Shown piece by piece: positions 58,995 to 64,000 of a DNA stretch of 64,000 nt (its first letter is position 1; each line of letters starts with the position of its first letter). The stretch is from Lentibacillus saliphilus. GTDB taxonomy: Bacteria > Bacillota > Bacilli > Bacillales > Amphibacillaceae. The notes under the pieces were generated by a model that was not told where the DNA came from, did no database searches, and was given only the letters and a program-made list of their open reading frames with translations. The stretch covers positions 78,656 to 142,655 of the forward strand of contig NZ_JABJXD010000006.1 in assembly GCF_019093865.1 (NCBI RefSeq), written 5' to 3'. A program made the translations under genes and the position numbers.

Positions 58995-59675
58995 ATGATT
59001 ATTCTTGAAACAAGGAGCTTAAAAAAAATATATGGTAGTGGCGATTCTACTGTTCATGCTTTAGATGGTGTTAATTTAAAAGTGGAGAATGGCGAATTCG
59101 TATCAATTGTGGGTACATCTGGAAGTGGTAAATCTACCTTATTGCATATGCTTGGTGGACTTGATCGTCCTACAAGTGGTGACGTTATTGTAGGTGGAAA
59201 AGAGATTTTTACATTGAAGGATGAAGAACTTACTATTTTTCGTCGGCGCAAAATTGGATTTGTTTTTCAAAACTATAATCTTGTACCTACCTTAAATGTT
59301 TATGAAAATATTGTTTTGCCAATTGGTCTTGATGGAAATACGCCAGATAAAGACTATGTGGATAATATTATTCATACGTTAGGGCTTAAAAGTAAGTTGC
59401 GAAATATGCCGAATAATCTATCGGGTGGACAACAACAACGTGTTGCAATTGCTAGGGCGTTGGCATCAAAGCCAGCGATTATTCTTGCAGATGAACCAAC
59501 GGGAAATCTTGATAGCAAAACGAGTCAAGATGTATTAAGTCTGTTAAAAGTAACAAGTGAAAAGTTTAAGCAAACGATTGTTATGATTACTCATAACGAA
59601 GAAATATCTCAACTTGCAGATAGGGTCGTTAGAATTGAGGATGGGCAGATTGTAGGTGGTGTCAGCAATGCTTAA
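58995..59675 (+). CDS. ABC ATPase (MacB/LolD/BceA-type)
   Basis: 226 residues. Walker [21 protein letters not shown]-loop [18 protein letters not shown], signature [16 protein letters not shown], Walker [17 protein letters not shown], and H-loop [14 protein letters not shown] precedes the ATG. Its end overlaps the permease start by eight bases. Partner of the FtsX-like permease, likely in antimicrobial peptide resistance or signal sensing. Confidence 0.93.
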   Translation: MIILETRSLKKIYGSGDSTVHALDGVNLKVENGEFVSIVGTSGSGKSTLLHMLGGLDRPTSGDVIVGGKEIFTLKDEELTIFRRRKIGFVFQNYNLVPTLNVYENIVLPIGLDGNTPDKDYVDNIIHTLGLKSKLRNMPNNLSGGQQQRVAIARALASKPAIILADEPTGNLDSKTSQDVLSLLKVTSEKFKQTIVMITHNEEISQLADRVVRIEDGQIVGGVSNA

Positions 59676-62091
59676 GGTAAACAGTAAAAAGGCTATAAAT
59701 TATTTAGTGAAAAGTAGTTTGAAACAATATAAAATGCGTAATTTGTTTACGATTATTACGATTGTTTTATCCGTAAGCTTAATTGCTGGCCTTGCCTTTC
59801 TATCTTCAGCAATAGAAGAAACAGAGCGAAAGGAGCTTTCCACAAGGCAGCATGTCATTTACCATAATGTAAATGATAAGCAGATATCAGCTTTAAAGAG
59901 TCACTCTCAAATTTCATTTGAAAAGGACATTAAAAGAGGACAAAGCTTTGAACAAGAGGATTATATTATTACGCCATATTATATAGAACAAAATGATTCT
60001 CCTTTTATAACAGTCGATATTGCTGAGGGAAGATATCCAGAGCAAATAAATGAAGTGTTGGTATATGATCAAATGCTTGTTCAAATGGGCATTAAGCCAA
60101 GAGTAGGGCAAAGTATGTCCATTACTTATCTTGACGGAACAACCGAGGACTATACTGTGTCTGGTCTATTAACTGCAGAAACAACTGATGTGTTTCCTGT
60201 TTATTTTTCAAGAGAGTATGCTTTAAGTGGAAGTCAGTTAAAAGATGTTCCATTTGACCTTTCAGCCCAAATTGAGGGTGCTGAGAAAATGGGAAGCGAG
60301 GAATTTTTATCAGTTATTCGTGGAATAGGTGCAGGTTGCGGTATAGACCGCAAGAATATAAACGAAAACAATGCTTTTCTAAGAAGTCTTACTTATAATT
60401 ATACAGAAGTTATCATGATTGCGTTGTTAGCTTTTGCTATTTTACTTGTTAGTGTTTTGGTTATCTATAGTATATTTTATATCTCTATTTCGGAAAGAAC
60501 TAGACAATTTGGTCAGCTTAGGACAATTGGTATGACTAAAAAGCAAGTGAAAAGAATGGTGAGAAAAGAAGGTGCGGTTCTCTCGTTAATAGGGAGTGTA
60601 ATAGGTATTATCATCGGTGCGGTGTTTGCATTTTCAATGAAGCCACAAGGTTTTAGCCTTGATGTTTTTGCACTCTATGCAATAGCTATTTTCGCTGCGA
60701 ACTTTATCACGGTGCAGGTGTCTATTGCAAAGCCGGCAAAGCTTGCAGCAAGTATCTCACCAATTGAAGCTACAAGAATGAGCGGTTATGAAGTAAAGAA
60801 TAAGAAAAAACAAACGAAGAATCTACAAAGAAAATTGTCACCACTATCTTTGAGTATGATTTCTACTAAAGGCAATCGCAAAAAATCAATGATGACGATC
60901 ATTTCGTTAAGCCTTGCAGGTATTGTATTTATGTCTGCAAGCAGTTATGTGGATTCGATGAATGCAGAAGAATTTTCTCGGGAATCTTGGTTTAAATTTG
61001 GTGAATATACGATCAATATTTCTTCAAATGCTGCAAAAGTGAATGATTATGGAGACATGGGTATTAAGGCAAATAATCCTTTGAACGACACTCTTATTGA
61101 AAATTTGCAGGCAGTTGACGGTGTAAAAAAAGTTATTGCTATGCAGACATTATCAGTGAATTACACTTATAATGATGTGACCAAAAAGGATGTAGCTGCT
61201 CCATTTACTAAAGATGATGCAGGTCTGATGTCTCAGTATTTGAAGGCAGGTAGCATTGACTACGAAAAAATGATTGAAAATAAAGAAATCATTATCGCGC
61301 ATAACGAAATTGCAAAGGAAATTTTCGGTTGGGATTTCAAAGTTGGAGATACTGTGAGCTTAAAGTGGTATAATGGCGAAAATGAAGTAGAGGACGTCTT
61401 TACAATCGCGGGAATATTGCAGCCGAGCACTACTTTATACAGGAACCAAGAGATGTTTAGGCTTGCTCATAACGCAGGGTGGTTTATGATGCCACAGGGA
61501 TTGCTTGACACAATGATGACGCCTAAATTTAATTTAAACACGCGAATTATTGTTTCTACGGAGGACTATTGGAACACAGAAGAAAGAATTGAAAAAGAAA
61601 TTCTATCATTCACAGCAAATAATCCCCTTGTTACCTTATCTACGCTCAAAAGTGAAATGGAGAATGATAAGCAACTATACAGTGTGATATATTTTACCTT
61701 CATGGGGGCAGCATTATTTGTCATAGCTTTTAGTATCATTAATCTACTCAATACTTTGATATCTAACACAATGGCACGGAAAAGAGAGTTTGCCTGCCTT
61801 GGTGCAATTGGTGCAAGTAATAGGCAAATAAAAATTATGATTATAGGAGAAGGGATGTACTTTGCAGCAGTTAACCTAATCGTAACAGTTACTATCGGTA
61901 CTTTGATGGGATATGCACTTGTGAAATTTGCAAAATGGAACGGGGTTAGCTTTTTGGTGTATCAGTTTCCGTTGACCTATTTGCTTGGTTATTGCCTATT
62001 TGTGCTGCTCGGTACCTTAGCAATATCAGCGGTTATTTCTAAGGTTTTAAGTAAAAAATCTTTAATCGAAAGGTTAAGGAAAATTGAGTAA
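59668..62091 (+). CDS. FtsX-family ABC permease
   Basis: About 807 residues from the ATG at 59668 (TAGGTGG upstream). Two FtsX modules: one N-terminal span and a large extracellular domain (residues about 50-250), then three spans near 255-360. A second span near 410 and a second extracellular domain (about 435-670) lead to three C-terminal spans. LRTIGMTKKQVKRM and LGAIGASNRQIKIM are the paired cytoplasmic motifs after each module. This is the large, two-domain exporter type linked to two-component systems; substrate unknown. Confidence 0.9.
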   Translation: MLKVNSKKAINYLVKSSLKQYKMRNLFTIITIVLSVSLIAGLAFLSSAIEETERKELSTRQHVIYHNVNDKQISALKSHSQISFEKDIKRGQSFEQEDYIITPYYIEQNDSPFITVDIAEGRYPEQINEVLVYDQMLVQMGIKPRVGQSMSITYLDGTTEDYTVSGLLTAETTDVFPVYFSREYALSGSQLKDVPFDLSAQIEGAEKMGSEEFLSVIRGIGAGCGIDRKNINENNAFLRSLTYNYTEVIMIALLAFAILLVSVLVIYSIFYISISERTRQFGQLRTIGMTKKQVKRMVRKEGAVLSLIGSVIGIIIGAVFAFSMKPQGFSLDVFALYAIAIFAANFITVQVSIAKPAKLAASISPIEATRMSGYEVKNKKKQTKNLQRKLSPLSLSMISTKGNRKKSMMTIISLSLAGIVFMSASSYVDSMNAEEFSRESWFKFGEYTINISSNAAKVNDYGDMGIKANNPLNDTLIENLQAVDGVKKVIAMQTLSVNYTYNDVTKKDVAAPFTKDDAGLMSQYLKAGSIDYEKMIENKEIIIAHNEIAKEIFGWDFKVGDTVSLKWYNGENEVEDVFTIAGILQPSTTLYRNQEMFRLAHNAGWFMMPQGLLDTMMTPKFNLNTRIIVSTEDYWNTEERIEKEILSFTANNPLVTLSTLKSEMENDKQLYSVIYFTFMGAALFVIAFSIINLLNTLISNTMARKREFACLGAIGASNRQIKIMIIGEGMYFAAVNLIVTVTIGTLMGYALVKFAKWNGVSFLVYQFPLTYLLGYCLFVLLGTLAISAVISKVLSKKSLIERLRKIE

Positions 62092-62111
62092 TAAGTCTAA
62101 ACGTGCAACAA

Positions 62112-62145
62112 AAACACAGACTGTAGCAGAGGGGATTCGACAGTC
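62112..62145 (+). terminator. Hairpin after the FtsX permease gene
   Basis: Perfect 10-bp stem CACAGACTGT / ACAGTCTGTG about 20 bases after the stop; a weak T-rich tail follows (ACTTATCTTTTA). Confidence 0.55.
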
Positions 62146-62261
62146 TGTGACTGTACTTATCTTTTAGGCGTTTTCTAAGTTTTTCAAGCGCACAGCCAAC
62201 ATTGACTGCTTTGTCAATATGCTTTTGAAATAATTAATTTTAGCGCTTTTGTTTTAGCTGA

Positions 62262-62465
62262 TCATTCAAATACATTAAATGCTTCTAACATATCATCAAA
62301 ATAAAATCGATGCGTAATGAGTTTTTCTGGTTGAATTTTTTCAATGGCCTTACCATCTGAACTGTGGATAACATGCGTAGGCCCAAATTTCTTGGACATC
62401 TCGAACTGTTATCATCTAGGTCAATCATAATAATTTCTACTGGAGAATAGAATTGTGCTGTGAGG
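62262..62465 (-). pseudogene. Zinc alcohol dehydrogenase remnant
   Basis: Minus-strand frames read TAQFYSPVEIIMIDLDDN (from about 62460), then after a frameshift near 62408 FEMSKKFGPTHVIHSSDGKA, then IEKIQPEKLITHRFYFDDML to a stop at 62262. The first part is the NAD-binding region and the last is the C-terminal end of a medium-chain alcohol dehydrogenase. About 100 residues are missing at the IEKI/QPEK junction, and the N-terminal half is gone. Confidence 0.85.
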
Positions 62466-62542
62466 GAATTTTATTATAAATAGTTAACTAAAACATAATT
62501 GTCATCATTTCAACACATTCCAGCTGCGTTTTAATTTATAGA

Positions 62543-63454
62543 TTAATATAAATAATTCATAAACAGATCTTGGTTGAATTTCTTTATAGCCTCATTCGTG
62601 ATGTGTGATAACGGCATATTACTGTGTTTAAGCCATCCAAAATAGACGAGATGATCTGAGAAATTTTCAACCTCTAACGTAATAAGGTCTCCTGATAAGA
62701 CAAGTGGATGATGGGCAAATGAATAGTCATGCCCAATGGTAACGGCCACACCTTCAGTTAGCGCCATCGTAATGGCGTCTCCATTGTTCGTAGAAAATAA
62801 AACTTCAACGTCACCAAACACATTGGAAAAATCACGGATGAACGATTTAACATAATCATCCTTATACAGGACAAAGGTTTGTTTTTTTAGCTCCTGTGGT
62901 GTTATGGTCTTTTTTTGTGCCAGCGGTGATTTTCTTCCGACACAAAGCACCATTTTGCCTTTGATCACGGGCTCAAAAGAGAGGCCGATACTCTGTTGAA
63001 GAAGTTTGTCGCTCATTGCTATAAAACCGGCATCTATACGTCTTTCCTGATAGTCCTCCATGATTTCGAACGAACCTTTTTCATTAATGTCCACTGAGAG
63101 GTTTGGATACTTTCTTTTTAGTTGTGTGGCTGTTTTAACGAGCGTTGCCATGACACCTGGCAGTCCTACTAAACGAAGCTCGCCTGTTATTGTATTCTGT
63201 TCCTCTTTCGCGCCCTCTCTAAGCTCTTGAACACTGTTTAAGATTTCATGAGCTTTAATAATGATTTTCTTTCCATCTTCAGTCGGTAACGCGCCGTTAC
63301 GAGAACGGTTGAATAGCTGTATACCTAATTCATTTTCAAGTGCAGAAATGGACTGGCTAATACCAGATTGTGTAATATGGAGCGTTTCTGCAGCTTTTGT
63401 AATGGATTTTCCTTTGGCAACTTCTACAATATGCTCAAGCTGTTCTATATTCAC
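62543..63454 (-). CDS. LysR-family transcriptional regulator
   Basis: 303 residues, GTG start behind GAGGTGA. N-terminal helix-turn-helix ITKAAETLHITQSGISQSISALENE, then a full LysR substrate-binding domain (GELRLVGLPGVMATLVKTA, GLSFEPVIKGKMVLCVGRKSPLA, MALTEGVAVTIGHDY). Divergent from the butanediol dehydrogenase-type gene, the classic arrangement for LysR activators of the neighbouring gene. Confidence 0.92.
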   Translation of the reverse strand: MNIEQLEHIVEVAKGKSITKAAETLHITQSGISQSISALENELGIQLFNRSRNGALPTEDGKKIIIKAHEILNSVQELREGAKEEQNTITGELRLVGLPGVMATLVKTATQLKRKYPNLSVDINEKGSFEIMEDYQERRIDAGFIAMSDKLLQQSIGLSFEPVIKGKMVLCVGRKSPLAQKKTITPQELKKQTFVLYKDDYVKSFIRDFSNVFGDVEVLFSTNNGDAITMALTEGVAVTIGHDYSFAHHPLVLSGDLITLEVENFSDHLVYFGWLKHSNMPLSHITNEAIKKFNQDLFMNYLY

Positions 63455-63465
63455 TCGTTCACCTC

Positions 63466-63585
63466 ATGTACTTAAGTAGTACTTATAGTATCATAACTAA
63501 TATTAATTTCGGTAATCTATAGGTAAATATTATAATGTGTATAAAGGTATTATAGAATAATTTAATTATACCTAAAAAAAGCAGA
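63466..63585. promoter_or_regulatory. Divergent LysR-dehydrogenase control region
   Basis: 154 bases separate the two starts. They contain the palindrome TACTTAAGTA (63469-63478) beside AGTACTTATAGTA, and a TAGGTA...TATACCTA pair (about 63520-63574). These are candidate LysR contact sites; exact promoter boxes cannot be fixed with confidence in such AT-rich DNA. Confidence 0.45.
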
Positions 63586-63608
63586 ACACCAAAAGGGGAT
63601 GTAGTACA

Positions 63609-64000
63609 ATGAAAGCAGCAGTATGGTATGGAAAATATGACGTACGTGTTGAAAGTACAGAAGAACCCACAGTTGAATCTGGAAAAGTTAAAGTAAAAGT
63701 TGCTTGGGCTGGTATTTGTGGTAGTGATTTACATGCTTACCACGGAGAAGGTATTCCAGTAGACGAGCCACATCCAGTTTCAGGTCAAAAAGCACCTCTT
63801 ACATTAGGACATGAATTTGCAGGTGTCATTGAAGAAGTCGGAGAAGGCGTTTCTGGTTTTTCAGTTGGTGACCGTGTTGCAATAGAGCCACTTATATATT
63901 GTGGTGAATGTGAATATTGTAAAGAAAATCATTATAACAAATGTAATTCTGTAGGATTTATCGGACTACAAGCAGATGGTGGCTTCGCTGAATATGTTGT
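63609..64000 (+). CDS. 2,3-butanediol dehydrogenase-type zinc ADH (partial)
   Basis: First 130 residues; the gene runs off the window. ATG at 63609 with AAAGGGGA upstream. Catalytic zinc ligands are visible in WAGICGSDLHAYHGEG and TLGHEFAGVIEEVGEG. The structural zinc cluster shows four cysteines in YCGECEYCKENHYNKC. GLQADGGFAEYVV is typical of BdhA-like medium-chain dehydrogenases. Would interconvert acetoin/diacetyl and butanediol with NAD(H), if the family reading is right. Regulated probably by the divergent LysR protein. Confidence 0.88.
   Translation, partial: MKAAVWYGKYDVRVESTEEPTVESGKVKVKVAWAGICGSDLHAYHGEGIPVDEPHPVSGQKAPLTLGHEFAGVIEEVGEGVSGFSVGDRVAIEPLIYCGECEYCKENHYNKCNSVGFIGLQADGGFAEYV

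Noticed and set aside
62112-62145. Inverted repeat as an insertion-sequence end
   Set aside because: No matching repeat or transposase is visible nearby; a hairpin after the permease gene is the simpler reading.

Overview
The window looks like a chromosomal segment of a low-to-mid GC Gram-positive rod of the Bacillaceae. Its core gene order follows the Bacillus subtilis block pbuG - yebE - purEKB...LFMNHD - yerA - yerB - yerC - pcrB - pcrA - ligA - yerH(camS) - gatCAB - dgkB - rlmCD. Ribosome binding sites are of the strong AGGAGG type, TTG/GTG starts are common, and lipoproteins carry LxxC lipoboxes. I cannot name the genus from the sequence alone.

Layout. 1-380: a 21-bp tandem repeat array. 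380-5440: guanine/hypoxanthine permease PbuG, a convergent MFS exporter or permease, MsrA, a MOSC protein and YebE. 5536-16835: the purine operon, headed by a guanine-type purine riboswitch and an intrinsic terminator. Here purC, purS and purQ are absent from between purB and purL, and PurF has lost its start, propeptide and catalytic cysteine. 16850-17300: a second 21-bp repeat array. 17575-20788: yerA, yerB, yerC. 20890-26880: an AT-rich accessory insertion holding a large unknown lipoprotein, a decayed ABC transporter, and an ArsR / permease / thioredoxin operon. 26927-33023: pcrB, pcrA, ligA, camS. 33135-34685: a P5C dehydrogenase. 34983-36401: an HTH-TPR (RRNPP-type) receptor followed by a 46-residue exported pro-peptide that has not been listed among longer ORFs. 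Next come a third 21-bp repeat array and a complete oppABCDF oligopeptide importer, the sort of importer such pheromones need. 43569-49695: a large stem-loop, gatCAB, dgkB, rlmCD.

49700-64000 is accessory and AT-rich. It contains a small-peptide locus on the minus strand, an AraC/GyrI-like regulator, an ECF sigma / anti-sigma pair with a recognisable ECF promoter, and a GntR-ABC exporter operon. It also holds a two-component system with a membrane-free kinase next to an ABC/FtsX exporter, a broken alcohol dehydrogenase, and a LysR regulator divergent from a butanediol-type dehydrogenase that runs off the end.

The three most notable observations are: (1) a purine operon that has lost the PurQ glutaminase subunit, PurS and PurC, while PurF has independently lost its glutaminase nucleophile; (2) a self-contained peptide-pheromone receptor/propeptide pair beside oppABCDF; (3) a family of intergenic arrays, all with an exact 21-bp period, two of which share a conserved roughly 45-bp leader in opposite orientations.
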